This document shows, piece after piece, positions 1 to 11,882 of a stretch of DNA of 51,798 bases. The stretch's first letter is position 1. The number at the start of each line of letters is the position of its first letter. Under the pieces are notes generated by a model that saw nothing but the letters and a program-made list of their open reading frames with translations, was not told where the DNA came from and searched no databases. Source of the stretch: Acutalibacter sp. (GTDB lineage: Bacteria; Bacillota; Clostridia; Oscillospirales; Acutalibacteraceae); contig JAFLRP010000200.1 of the NCBI GenBank assembly GCA_022511515.1, positions 1 to 51,798 of the forward strand. Direction: 5' to 3'. The position numbers were made by a program, and so were the translations under genes.

Positions 1-112
1 CGTTTAAGAGGCTCATATCGCCGCCGATATGCCCTCCCCCGCCGGACATAATGATGTCCAGCACATCTTGACGCAAGTCCCAGCTCAGGAGTTCAAGCTC
101 TTTCAAGTTCAT
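1..112 (-). CDS. Transketolase, N-terminal subunit (partial, cut by window edge)
   Basis: Only the first 37 residues are inside the window. They start MNLKELELLSWDLRQDVL and contain SGGGGHIGGDMS, which matches the start of the thiamine-diphosphate subunit of transketolases, where the His of G-x-G-H-x-G-G is conserved. Two-subunit transketolases are common in Firmicutes, and the C-terminal subunit would be expected further left, outside the window. The ATG lies one base after the TGA of the isomerase gene, so the two are almost certainly co-translated. Transketolases move a two-carbon unit between sugar phosphates. Next to an isomerase this suggests that the ketose product is cleaved by transketolase rather than by an aldolase, but the substrate cannot be read from this fragment. 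Confidence 0.8.
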   Translation of the reverse strand, partial: MNLKELELLSWDLRQDVLDIIMSGGGGHIGGDMSLLN

Positions 113-113
113 C

Positions 114-1514
114 TCATTCACCTCTGAGATAGGCTTTCACCTGTTCCTCGATGGGGTCGTACAAATCGGGCGTAATGCCCAAATATTTGCAGGATTCATA
201 CAGCACCGGCACCACGTCCTTGTGAATGCCCACGCAGTGGTGGATGTACGGCCCCTCCACGATTTTCGCTTCCAAGCGCTTGATGTTCTCCACTTCGATC
301 CAGAGATACGTGCCCATGCCCTTGGGACCGTCCACGCCCTTGGCGTTGCCCAGCAGCAGGCTGTACTCGCCGTTGTCTCCGTCAAAGCGGGCGAGGGTCA
401 AGTCGCCTTTCTTGGCTTCGGCGGTAATCGCGCCGGGATAGTCAAAGGCCAAGGGATATGTAATGCAGGGCTTGCAGTCCGCCACGCTTAACGGCCAGGG
501 GCCGCAGTGCTGCAAAAGCTCTCCGTTTTCGATGTCGGGGTGGCGGATGGTCCAGTCGGCGAAGAAACTGCGCGTGCCGTCATTGGCGGCAGCTTCCACC
601 AGCAGAGCGGTGATGGCCCCGTGGATATCCGTCTCGCAGACGATGGGAATGCCCTTATCGTTCAAAATCGCGTTTGCCGCGCAGGGCATAATGCCCAATT
701 CGCTCTGCAAAGCGTTCCAGCATTGGATCGCCCCGGCGTTGCAGTGATACTTCTCGATCAAACGCTCCATGGCAACGGCAAGCCCCGCCACATTGGTGAG
801 CTGCTCGTCCGTGACATTGATGTCCATATGCTCCCGGCAGTAGGCCATGGTCTTCTGCACATCTTCCCCATCGGCGATGGCTTTCTCCACCTCAGCGGTC
901 AACTCCGGCAGCGGAATGGGCGAAAGCTGCACGTTGAAGCGCTCCAACAGCTCGCCCTCGTTACACATGGTGGACCAGAAGTCAAAAGGCCGAGGACCGA
1001 TCTGCAAAATGCGGATATTTTTGAAGGTCTTCACTACACGGCAGACTGCAAGAAAATCATTGAGGCCCCGCTCGAAAACCGGGTCGTTCAACCGGCAGTT
1101 TGTCATGTAGGTAAAGGGCACACGGAAGCGCCTGAGCACCTTGCCCGTGGCGAACAGCCCGCATTGGGTATCGCGAAGGCGCACACCGTTGGGCTCGGGT
1201 CTTTCGTCCAGCGGGCCCCACAGAAGCACCGGCACGCCCAAATCTTTGGCAAGCCGGGCGCAGACGTACTCCGTGCCGAAATTGCAGTGGGGCAGGAACA
1301 GTCCGTCTACGCCTTCCGCCCGAAATTTTTCCAGAACCTTCAGGCGGTCGTCCTCGTTGTAGAGCAGGCCTTCCTCGTTGATATCGTCGATGTCCACGAA
1401 TTCAACGCCCAACTCCCGCAGACGGTCCGCCGTGAGACCCCGGTACTTGATGGCGTCCGGCGCGGAAAAGATACTCCGGCGGGTGGGGGCATAGCCGATC
1501 TTGATTTTTTGCAT
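114..1514 (-). CDS. L-fucose/L-arabinose isomerase-fold sugar isomerase
   Basis: The 466-residue protein has the fucose/arabinose isomerase fold. Its N-terminal half has the family pattern (IKIGYAPTRRSIFS, then GVDGLFLPHCNFGTEY), followed by the central CETDIHGA motif and a C-terminal HHCVG. In this family an acidic pair and a late His bind the Mn2+ used for aldose-ketose isomerisation; here these are probably Glu and Asp of ETDIHG and one of the two adjacent His. It is somewhat shorter than classical FucI (about 590) and AraA (about 500), which is usual for the uncharacterised Firmicutes branch. An AGGAGGAAT-type ribosome site precedes the ATG. It is translationally coupled to a transketolase subunit, so it should supply a ketose to that enzyme. 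Substrate unknown: a pentose, deoxyhexose or sulfoquinovose are all possible. Confidence 0.8.
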   Translation of the reverse strand: MQKIKIGYAPTRRSIFSAPDAIKYRGLTADRLRELGVEFVDIDDINEEGLLYNEDDRLKVLEKFRAEGVDGLFLPHCNFGTEYVCARLAKDLGVPVLLWGPLDERPEPNGVRLRDTQCGLFATGKVLRRFRVPFTYMTNCRLNDPVFERGLNDFLAVCRVVKTFKNIRILQIGPRPFDFWSTMCNEGELLERFNVQLSPIPLPELTAEVEKAIADGEDVQKTMAYCREHMDINVTDEQLTNVAGLAVAMERLIEKYHCNAGAIQCWNALQSELGIMPCAANAILNDKGIPIVCETDIHGAITALLVEAAANDGTRSFFADWTIRHPDIENGELLQHCGPWPLSVADCKPCITYPLAFDYPGAITAEAKKGDLTLARFDGDNGEYSLLLGNAKGVDGPKGMGTYLWIEVENIKRLEAKIVEGPYIHHCVGIHKDVVPVLYESCKYLGITPDLYDPIEEQVKAYLRGE

Positions 1515-1549
1515 ATGGATTCCTCCTCTTTATGAAAATGATTTTCTGT

Positions 1550-1883
1550 TTATTTTCTATGCAGCGCCAGTACAGCGTCCGTACCCTTGCCAGGCACTTC
1601 CACCAGTAAGGTGCCGTTTTTCACCTGAACCTCCATGGTTGTTTTGAAGCCTGTTGCGGGGTCCATTCTGTAGCCGGTGTAGGTGCCGTCCTGCAGGCCG
1701 TGCAGCGCAAAGCTGCGCCAAGCAACGGTATTGCGGTTCTCATCTGCCGTCAGCAGAGGCGAAGCGTCCGGCAGGGGCGAAAGGCAGCCAATAGCCCACA
1801 AGTTCCACGTCCAGAAAAGGATTTTTAACCTCCAATGCAGCCGTTAACGTGATGAGATTACTTTGCCAACAGGAAATTTGCAT
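1550..1883 (-). pseudogene. Remnant of a glycosidase-like gene, frame-disrupted
   Basis: The stretch between the isomerase and the GH2 gene holds no intact gene. An 83-residue reading frame (1550-1801, only a TTG available as start) ends in a passage like DGTYTGYRMDPATG followed by LLVEVPG and DAVLALHR. This resembles the C-terminal beta-sandwich of secreted or DUF4038-type glycosidases. An ATG at 1883 opens a second short frame, one base out of phase, that runs past 1801 and stops soon after. This looks like the decayed tail of a larger gene whose body is lost. A genuine small protein starting at TTG 1801 is possible but less likely, because no convincing ribosome site precedes it. Confidence 0.45.
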
Positions 1884-1924
1884 ACGGATTGCTCTCTTCT
1901 GATTTCTACCCTGCTTTTTGTCAC

Positions 1925-4282
1925 TTAAATCGTAACAGAAGCGACTGCTTGACCGGATGTAACTTTCAGAGTGATTTCCCCCGCTCCGGTACGCTGCAAA
2001 ATTGCCAGCGCGCAGCCGTCGGCGGCGGTGGTGGCGGGATGGGCATAACCCCTGTTATGCTTGGCGGTCTCACTGCCAAAGCCTAAAAGTTTTGCCGGGC
2101 CGGTGAGCTCCAATTCCAGTGTGTCGTTGATAAAGACCCGGCGGCCTTCGCTGTCGCGCAATTCCATATTGACAAAGATCAAAGACTCTCCGGTTTCAAT
2201 GTCAATATGAACTTCTGCGGTTTCGCCGGCGGTTGACAATGCGCACCGTCCGATCTCCCCGCCGTTTTCATAGGCCACAGCCACCAGATCGCCCGGTTCG
2301 TAAACGGTGTTGTATTGGACTTCAAATTCCGTGTCTTTCCCGCAGGGTTTCCTGCCCAGAGACTTGCCGTTTTGGAACAGCTCTACCGTGTCGCCGCCGG
2401 CGTACACCTGTATCATGATCGGCTTGCCTTCCGCGCCGGGATAGGCATAGTTGAAAGTACAGTCGGTATACTGCCAGGGGCCGAAGTTCCGGTCGCAGCC
2501 GTAGCGGACAGGATCCTGTACGGCGATCACCGGGCCTTTTTGCAGCCCGAAGACGATTTCCCGGTAATACGAGACCGGCCGCCGCACGCCGATGGCGGTG
2601 AGATCTCCCGCCGGGCTCATCAGATTGGGGCAAGGCGGCATGACCTCGCCCAGATAATCCCAACCGGTCCACGTGAAATCTCCCAGCACCGCCGAAGACT
2701 GCAGGATCGCCCCCCAGTTTTCGGCAATCTGCTTGGGGTAGGTCTCGCTGCCCACCATCAGGCGGTCGGGGTTATTTTCCGTATCAGACAAATACCGGGC
2801 GGTCATATAGTTGTAGCCCAGCACGTCCATAGTGGTCTCCAAACGCTCCAAAATATCGCCCACCACTTTGTGCTTTGTGATCGCCGGCATCTGCGTCGCC
2901 ATCATGCCCATGAAGACGTTCACGTCTCCCTTGCCGGGTTCTTGACCGGTCAGGTCCTTGACGATCTGTGTAATGCCGTCGCCTGCGGCAAAAGCGCCGT
3001 TGATGCCGTTGGTGGTGTAGCGGGTGGGGTCGAGCTGATGGAATTTCTCCCCCAACATACGGCTGACTTCAATGCCGCGCTCCGTGGCGATCTCGAAAAT
3101 TTCGTTGCCGGTGGAGTACAGCACCACCGAGGGATGATTGTAATCGGCGGTCACGATGCCCTCCACATCTTTTTCCCAACTGTGGACGAAATCGATGGAG
3201 TAGTCGTAGCTCTTTTTGCTCTTGTTCCATACGTCCACCAGCTCATCCATCACGTAGAGTCCCAAGCGGTCACAGGCGTTCAGCAGCGCTTGGGAAGCGT
3301 GATTGTGCGCCGAACGCACGGCGTTGAAACCGGCTTCCTTCAGACGCTTGACCCGCCGGTACTCGTAGTCATCGTAGGTTGCCGCGCCCAGAATGGACTG
3401 GTCATGGTGCAGGCATGCGCCCCGGAGTTTTACGGTCTTTCCGTTGACCTGCAGGCCGTGGCGGCTGTCCAAGGTCAGTTTCCGGATACCGGAAATGACC
3501 TGCTCGCTGTCAGTGCCGCCACTTTCATCGGTGACCTTTACAGTGATCTCGTAGAGGTCGGGCGTGTCTTCGCTCCAGAGCTTGGCGTTTTGGATAAAAA
3601 GATTTTTGCGCAGTTCCAGTTCCTGATTGCCCTTGATACGCAAGGGGTATGTATGCTCCCCTTTGATTTCACCGTTTTTCTCCTGCACGGTGACGGTGAC
3701 AGAAAGATTTTTGGCGGTCAAGCTGTCATTGCAGATTTTTGCCTCCACGCTGACTGCCGCGCCGTCGGGCTGCAGATCAAGCGTGGTAAATCGCAGGCTG
3801 CCGGGCTCAATGCGCACCGCCGGGCTGTGCAGCAGCCACACGTCACGATAAATGCCTGCGCCGCTGTACCAGCGGCTGTTGCGGGTGCCGCATTTCACGG
3901 TGACCAAAATCTCGTTTTCTTCGCCGAACTTCAGGTAATCCTGAATCTCTACGCAAAACTCAGAGTAGCCAAAGGCGTTCTCCCCTGCCAGAGACTGATT
4001 GACAAACACACCGGCGTGGCTGTACACGCCCTCAAAGAGCAGCATCACTTTGCCCTGCCGGTACTCCTCCGGTACGAAGAAACTCTTGTAGTATTTGTAC
4101 TCGCCGCCGTCGAGAAAGCCGGTGCTGCCGCCGTTTACGCTGTCGGGAGACTATTCCTCGGCAAACATGGCGTCGTGGGGAACGGTCACGTCCAGCGCTT
4201 CCGCCGGGACGTGAAACACCAACTCAAAGGGGTCGTTGTCCTTCCAGAATTTCCAGTTGTCGTGAAACTTGATACGCTTCAT
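1925..4282 (-). pseudogene. Glycoside hydrolase family 2 with an in-frame TAG at codon 44
   Basis: Reading from ATG 4282, with GGGAGG seven bases upstream, gives a 785-residue GH2 protein of the beta-galactosidase/beta-glucuronidase type, interrupted by TAG at 4153-4151. The frame is otherwise open and the sequence on both sides is normal GH2: VPHDAMFAEE before, then SPDSVNGGSTGFLDGG. The order is sugar-binding domain, Ig-like domain, TIM barrel and two C-terminal beta-sandwich domains. The acid/base Glu is in STGNE (about residue 394 of the full frame) and the nucleophile Glu in VGSETY (about 513). Translation from the internal ATG at 4048 would give a 707-residue product lacking the first part of the sugar-binding domain. 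No good ribosome site precedes that ATG, so the gene is probably inactive, unless the TAG is read through or is a sequencing error. Confidence 0.8.
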
Positions 4283-4443
4283 AAAAAACCTCCCAAAATA
4301 TTGTTGTTCTTGAAACTGATACCACATATAAAATCATGATAAATTCCTTCTGCATTCTCGATCACAGAAATGGTATCGCAGTAAAACGATGAATGAACGC
4401 AATCGCGTTTTCTTTTTCACCGGGCAGACGCTCACCGGTCCGG

Positions 4444-5274
4444 TCATAGGCAATGGAATACCGGCTGCATTTTTTCATAGGTGCAAAAGCTCTTAAAACC
4501 AATCTCCTTCAACTGGTCTTTCGCCTCCTGGAGATACGTTCCCAGGTGCGCCGGTGCGTGGCTGTCGCTTCCGATGGTAATGATGCTGCCGCCCAGATCT
4601 TTGTAGAGCCGCAAGATCTCCGGCGATGGCATGGGATCCGTCAGACCGTATCGGTGCCAGGAAGTGTTTACCTCGATCCCCTTGCCGTCAGCGATCACGA
4701 TCTTCAAAATCTCCGCAATGATGGGTTTGAGCTTTTCAAACGGATAGATTCCTTCCTCATCGTACCGTTTCATCAGATCCATGTGGCCCAACACGCTGTA
4801 ATTTTTATAGGCTTTGACCACACCCAGCATTTCCTCATAATATCGCTCGTTATACTCCCGCTGGGTGCGCCCCCGCTGGAAGTCCTGTGTCCAGAACTCC
4901 TTGTCTTCCACTTGGTGGATCGACAGGATGATAAAGTCAAAAGGATATCGCCCAAACAGCGCCTCGTACTGGGGAATGGTGTGGGTCTGCACACCGAACT
5001 CCATTCCCATTTTGATCGCGATCCGGCTTCCATACAAATCCCGCAGCCGTTTGAGGTCCGCCGCCCAGCGGGGATAGTCCACGTTGGCAATCGGTTCTCC
5101 GTGGAAATAACGGATCTCCTCCCCGCTGTCCCAATCCACCTTGACGCCATAATCCACATGGTCGGTAATGCAAATCTCATCCAACCCCAGACGGATGGCG
5201 TTCTTCACGACTTCCTCCATAGGGTAAACGGAATCGTCGCTGTACACCGTATGTACATGATAATCTGCGAACAT
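4444..5274 (-). CDS. PHP-domain phosphatase, histidinol-phosphatase (HisK/HisJ) type
   Basis: The start was placed at the ATG with AAGGAGG seven bases upstream, giving 276 residues, the usual size of the monofunctional PHP histidinol-phosphatase. MFADYHVHTVYSDDS carries the first H-x-H metal motif; ITDHVDYG, LSIHQVED, LGHMDLMKRY and IGSDSHAP supply the other His/Asp ligands of the trinuclear PHP metal site. Histidinol-phosphatase removes phosphate in the penultimate step of histidine synthesis. No other his gene is nearby, however, and it sits upstream of sugar genes, so another phosphoester substrate is possible. The family assignment is firm, the substrate is not. Confidence 0.8.
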   Translation of the reverse strand: MFADYHVHTVYSDDSVYPMEEVVKNAIRLGLDEICITDHVDYGVKVDWDSGEEIRYFHGEPIANVDYPRWAADLKRLRDLYGSRIAIKMGMEFGVQTHTIPQYEALFGRYPFDFIILSIHQVEDKEFWTQDFQRGRTQREYNERYYEEMLGVVKAYKNYSVLGHMDLMKRYDEEGIYPFEKLKPIIAEILKIVIADGKGIEVNTSWHRYGLTDPMPSPEILRLYKDLGGSIITIGSDSHAPAHLGTYLQEAKDQLKEIGFKSFCTYEKMQPVFHCL

Positions 5275-5379
5275 GGCAAAACCTCCTTGTATTCGCTTCC
5301 ATGATGCAGCGCGGCAAAATACTGAATTCCCGACTGTCACGGACAACCGGAGCCGAACTCAGCCTGTGCAGCAGACTGC

Positions 5380-6294
5380 TCACCGGGTGGCTTCCGCAGC
5401 CTTGCCGCCTGTGGTCTCGCGGTACAGCTCCACAATGTCGTGCAGGATGTCGACGCGGGAAAAATCCTTGTTGTATGCCAGACTGATCTCCCGGGTCATG
5501 CTCAAGCTTTCGATGGGCAGGGCCGTCAGTTTGCCCTTGCGAAGCTCGTCCATACAGGCGCTTTGAGGCAGCACCGAAATGCCCATGCCCTTGCGGATCA
5601 AGTCCTTAATGGTAGAAATATTGTCCACCTCGATGGTGATGTTGAAGTTCTCGATGGTTTCGCCGATGCTGGTCAGGGTGGCTTCAAACAGCCGGCGAGT
5701 GGCCGAAGAGGGAAGCCGCAGGATCATGTGCTCGTCCTTGAGCTCCTCCACGCTCACCATAGACCGCTGGGCCAGCCGGTGTTCCGTGTCCAGTACGCAT
5801 ACCAGGGTGTCGGTATCCAGCATCAGATAGTTGAAGCCCGTCCCAGGATGACGGCTCTCCACCACAGCGATGTCGATCTCAAAATTTTCCAGCATTTGAT
5901 AAAGATTTTTAATGGTATCTGTAATAATAGTGATACTTACGTTATCATTCAGACTGCCGTACTTGGCCAGAATTTCCGTGATGGTATTACTCTCCGAGGT
6001 GTGGGTGATCCCCACCCGGATGCGCGTCATATGACGGCCGCGATCGGCGATATCCTGCATCATTTTCCGTTGCATGGCCTTGAGTCTCCGGGCATACCGC
6101 AAGGCGATCTCCCCTTCGGGCGTCAGATCGAACGAACCTTTCCCCCGGTTGAAAAGCCGCGCGCCCAGCTCCTTTTCCAACTGCCCGATGTGATGGCTCA
6201 CCGCCGGTTGGGTGATGTCCAAGATCTCCGCAGCGCGGGTGAAGTTTCTGCACTCTGCCACGGTGAGCAGCGTTTCCAATTTTGCGTCCAGCAT
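5380..6294 (-). CDS. LysR-family transcriptional regulator
   Basis: The 304-residue protein has the standard LysR layout. An N-terminal winged helix-turn-helix (TRAAEILDITQPAVSHHIGQ, about residues 18-37) is followed by a linker helix and a periplasmic-binding-like effector domain starting near RIRVGITHTSE. The effector domain retains the usual GMGISVLPQSA segment near residue 250. AGGAGG lies just before the ATG. It is transcribed away from the antiporter/MgtC genes, and LysR proteins most often control the divergent operon and themselves from the shared intergenic region, so it probably regulates ion or proton homeostasis here. The inducer is unknown. Confidence 0.9.
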   Translation of the reverse strand: MLDAKLETLLTVAECRNFTRAAEILDITQPAVSHHIGQLEKELGARLFNRGKGSFDLTPEGEIALRYARRLKAMQRKMMQDIADRGRHMTRIRVGITHTSESNTITEILAKYGSLNDNVSITIITDTIKNLYQMLENFEIDIAVVESRHPGTGFNYLMLDTDTLVCVLDTEHRLAQRSMVSVEELKDEHMILRLPSSATRRLFEATLTSIGETIENFNITIEVDNISTIKDLIRKGMGISVLPQSACMDELRKGKLTALPIESLSMTREISLAYNKDFSRVDILHDIVELYRETTGGKAAEATR

Positions 6295-6336
6295 AGAGGC
6301 TCCTCCTTATAATGAAACTCTATAGGTAAAGAAAGA

Positions 6337-6376
6337 AATATGATTTGCATTTATTCTGAAAAAATACTATCATATT
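6337..6376 (+). promoter_or_regulatory. Promoter and inverted repeat between LysR and antiporter genes
   Basis: A possible promoter for the antiporter is TTGCAT (6345-6350), 17 bases, TATCAT (6368-6373). It is flanked and overlapped by an 8-bp perfect inverted repeat, AATATGAT (6337-6344) and ATCATATT (6369-6376), with centres 32 bp apart, about three helical turns. This spacing fits binding by a LysR dimer of dimers, but the promoter match is moderate. Confidence 0.4.
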
Positions 6377-6401
6377 CATAAGGATTTTACAAGGGGTTGG
6401 G

Positions 6402-7847
6402 GTGAATCTATTGAATTTCTTTGCGGTCCTTTTCAGCGGGCTCTCCCCTGCAGCGGCGATCATTGTCTCGGTGGCGGCAATGCTGTTGGCAGGCTATTTG
6501 ATGACCCGCCTTACCAAAAAACTCAAGCTGCCTAACGTGACAGGTTACATACTGGCGGGTATCCTCATGGGACCTTACGTGCTGAATGTGGTGCCCGAGT
6601 TTGTGGTACGGGGCTCGGAGTTCCTGCCGGACATCGCGCTGGCCTTTATCGCGTTCAGCGCGGGGCAGTTTTTCCGTCTTGAGACCTTGAAAAAGAACGG
6701 CGCTAAAGTGATGATCATCACTCTGCTGGAATCGCTGGCGGCCAGCCTGCTGGTGTTTGTGTTCACCTTCTGGGTGCTGCGGTTAAATCTGGCCTTCTCG
6801 GTGGTGCTGGCCTCTTTAGCGGCGGCCACGGCCCCGGCCTCTACGCTGATGACCATCCGCCAGACCGGCGCCAAGGGCGACTTCGTGGACACCCTTTTGC
6901 AGGTGGTGGCTCTGGACGACGTGGTGGGTCTGGTGGCCTACAGTGTGGCGATCTCCATTGCGTTGGCTTCCGCCGCGGGACAGGGATTCAGCTTTTCGGG
7001 ACTGATCCTGCCCATTGTGCAGAACCTGCTGGTGATGGCTTTGGGCGGCCTGTTCGGCCTGTTCATGAAGTGGATGAATCAAAACCGCCACTCCACCGAT
7101 AACCGTCTGATCATTGCGGTGGCGCTGCTGTTCTCGTTCTGCGGCATCTGCACCGCAGTGGATATTTCCCCGCTGCTGGGCTGTATGGCCATGGGCATGG
7201 TGTATATCAACCTCACCGAAGACGACAAGCTGTTTAAGCAACTGGGATATTTCAGTCCGCCCATTCTGCTGCTGTTCTTTGTGCGGTCCGGCCTTTCCTT
7301 TGATCTGGGGGCGCTTTTGAGCCCCTCGGGGTCCATCGGTTCAGCGCCGCTGCTGCTGGTGGGCGTGGGGTACTTTGCCGTGCGGCTGATCGGCAAATAT
7401 ATCGGCGCCTTTCTGGGTTGTCTTGCGGTGAAAAAGCCTCCGAAGGTCAGAAACTTCCTGGGGCTGGCCCTGGTGCCTCAGGCAGGGGTGGCCATTGGTC
7501 TGGCGGCCTTGGGCGCCCGCACTCTGGGCGGCGAAATGGGCGAAGCGTTGGAAACCATCATTCTGGCTTCCAGCGTGCTGTATGAGCTCATCGGCCCGGC
7601 CTGCGCCAAGCTTTCCCTGTACCTGTCCGGGTCCTACTCCAACAAGCTGGAAGAAGTGGCCGTGGTGTCGGAAATCACCGAAGACGGCCAGCAGAAAACG
7701 CCTCTGGAATTGCTGGTGGAGCGCATCCATAAAATTCAGGAGGAGATTCCGAACCATGAGATCAGCGAGGAAGAACAGGCCTTTACCGAGGCTGCGGAGG
7801 AGCACTATCACGCAATAGCCGGTCCCAGAATCCGGGCTCGACACTAA
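6402..7847 (+). CDS. Cation/proton antiporter, CPA2 (KefB/NapA-like)
   Basis: The 481-residue protein starts at GTG after AAGGGG. It has about 12-13 hydrophobic segments of the sodium/hydrogen exchanger fold. VVALDDVVGLVAY contains the paired Asp (172-173) that marks the electrogenic CPA2 branch and forms the ion site. The N-terminal VTGYILAGILMGP segment is also typical of KefB/NapA proteins. The last 65 or so residues are a charged cytoplasmic tail, too short for a TrkA-N domain, so nucleotide control through KTN is not expected. It probably exchanges Na+ or K+ for H+. MgtC follows 41 bases later on the same strand, so both likely share a transcript controlled by the divergent LysR. Confidence 0.88.
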   Translation: MNLLNFFAVLFSGLSPAAAIIVSVAAMLLAGYLMTRLTKKLKLPNVTGYILAGILMGPYVLNVVPEFVVRGSEFLPDIALAFIAFSAGQFFRLETLKKNGAKVMIITLLESLAASLLVFVFTFWVLRLNLAFSVVLASLAAATAPASTLMTIRQTGAKGDFVDTLLQVVALDDVVGLVAYSVAISIALASAAGQGFSFSGLILPIVQNLLVMALGGLFGLFMKWMNQNRHSTDNRLIIAVALLFSFCGICTAVDISPLLGCMAMGMVYINLTEDDKLFKQLGYFSPPILLLFFVRSGLSFDLGALLSPSGSIGSAPLLLVGVGYFAVRLIGKYIGAFLGCLAVKKPPKVRNFLGLALVPQAGVAIGLAALGARTLGGEMGEALETIILASSVLYELIGPACAKLSLYLSGSYSNKLEEVAVVSEITEDGQQKTPLELLVERIHKIQEEIPNHEISEEEQAFTEAAEEHYHAIAGPRIRARH

Positions 7848-7888
7848 TAAAAGACACTGAATGAATTAGGAAAGGCGGCGGTACGGTT

Positions 7889-8614
7889 ATGCCCTATACT
7901 GATCCTATTGTAACGCTGCTGGGCCCTTGGTCCGCCCAGCTCACTTTTGAAACGATCCTGCTGCGCATGGGGGTCTCTCTGGTGCTTTCGGCTATCATCG
8001 GCTGTGAGCGCTCCAGCAAGCGGCACTCGGCTGGTCTGCGCACCTTTATTCTGGTTAGCCTGGCCTGCACCACCGCCATGTTGGTAGATACCTACCTGTG
8101 CACCACCATGGGCAGCAACCTGTTTTTGATCTCCGCCGCAGCGGTGGTTTCCCTGTCGGTGATCTCCGTCAACTCCACGCTGTTCAGTTCCCGCAGCCAG
8201 ATCAAGGGCCTGACCACCTCGGTGGGCCTGTGGTTCTGCGGAATTATCGGCTTAGCGCTGGGCGGCGGGTATTACACCGTTACCCTCGTGGGCTTTGTGG
8301 TGCTCATGTGCGGGTTGGCGCTGTTCCCCTCGCTGGAACTGTACCTGAAAAATCGGTCTAATCACTTTGAAGTGCATCTGGAGCTGAAAAATCGCCAGTA
8401 TTTGCAGGATTTTGTGACCACCATCCGCCGGCTGGGGCTGATCATCGATGACATTGAGCTGAACCCCGCCTATATCCACTCGGGCCTGAGCGTGTACTCC
8501 ATTGCGATTTCCATCAGCAGCCAGGAGCTGCGCAAGTACAAGACCCACAGCCAGATCATTGAGGCGCTGGCGACTCTGGACTACGTGTATCACATTGAAG
8601 AAATGAAAGGCTGA
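7889..8614 (+). CDS. MgtC/SapB-family membrane protein
   Basis: The 241-residue protein has an N-terminal membrane domain with the MgtC signature: LRMGVSLVLSAIIGCER, then SAGLRTFILVSLACTTAML, with the conserved acidic residue in GCER and the Arg of GLRT. Four to five helices end near residue 150. The C-terminal part (about 155-241) is soluble and ACT-like, as in MgtC. MgtC proteins help survival at low Mg2+ or acid pH, in Salmonella partly by restraining the F-type ATP synthase. Its position directly behind the antiporter suggests a shared role in proton or cation homeostasis. Confidence 0.88.
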   Translation: MPYTDPIVTLLGPWSAQLTFETILLRMGVSLVLSAIIGCERSSKRHSAGLRTFILVSLACTTAMLVDTYLCTTMGSNLFLISAAAVVSLSVISVNSTLFSSRSQIKGLTTSVGLWFCGIIGLALGGGYYTVTLVGFVVLMCGLALFPSLELYLKNRSNHFEVHLELKNRQYLQDFVTTIRRLGLIIDDIELNPAYIHSGLSVYSIAISISSQELRKYKTHSQIIEALATLDYVYHIEEMKG

Positions 8615-8651
8615 GCCCCATACCCTTCGCTTTCTTTCACAAAGTGGATAG

Positions 8652-8684
8652 AAAATACGGCCCCTCGCGGGGCCGTATTTTTTT
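8652..8684. terminator. Bidirectional intrinsic terminator
   Basis: A 13-bp perfect stem (8652-8664 with 8669-8681) and a TCGC loop are followed by a T run on the plus strand and have an A run on the other side. It ends the MgtC transcript and can also end the convergent GH1 gene. Confidence 0.9.
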
Positions 8685-8721
8685 GCTTTCCGTTGGGCAA
8701 CGGGAGTCGAAGCCCGTTGCC

Positions 8722-10170
<1,449 letters not shown>

Positions 10171-10310
10171 TCATTCCTTTCCAAACGATAATGATGTGCA
10201 GTAAACTTCAAAAGATCCGTAGTTTACTTCATTGTTTGCCCTGCTATCGAAATGCCGATTCCGAAAATTATTATGGAAGCCGAAGCAAAGCCCGTAAAAA
10301 ATTCTTTTGG

Positions 10311-10369
10311 CCGACTTTTCTTGTAAGAAAAGTCGGGAAAGGAATACGGCCCCCGTAAGACAGGGGGCC
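10311..10369 (-). terminator. Two hairpins between the GH1 genes
   Basis: Reading in the gene direction, a stem GGCCCCC/GGGGGCC (10348-10369) is followed by a perfect 12-bp stem CCGACTTTTCTT/AAGAAAAGTCGG (10311-10336), then AAAAG and a T run. This fits a terminator for the second GH1 gene (10389-11804). The rest of the gap up to 10388 shows nothing else convincing. Confidence 0.65.
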
Positions 10370-10388
10370 TATTCTCAATCTGTGCTCT

Positions 10389-11882
<1,494 letters not shown>

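Noticed and set aside
4151-4153. The GH2 TAG as a pyrrolysine codon
   Set aside because: No pyrrolysine machinery is visible, and glycosidases are not known to need it; a mutation or error is simpler.
2315-4339. A 674-residue plus-strand reading frame opposite the GH2 gene
   Set aside because: It mirrors the codon bias of the GH2 gene, has no recognisable domain and no ribosome site.
4444-5274. The PHP gene as proof of a histidine operon
   Set aside because: No other his gene is nearby; only the family can be assigned.
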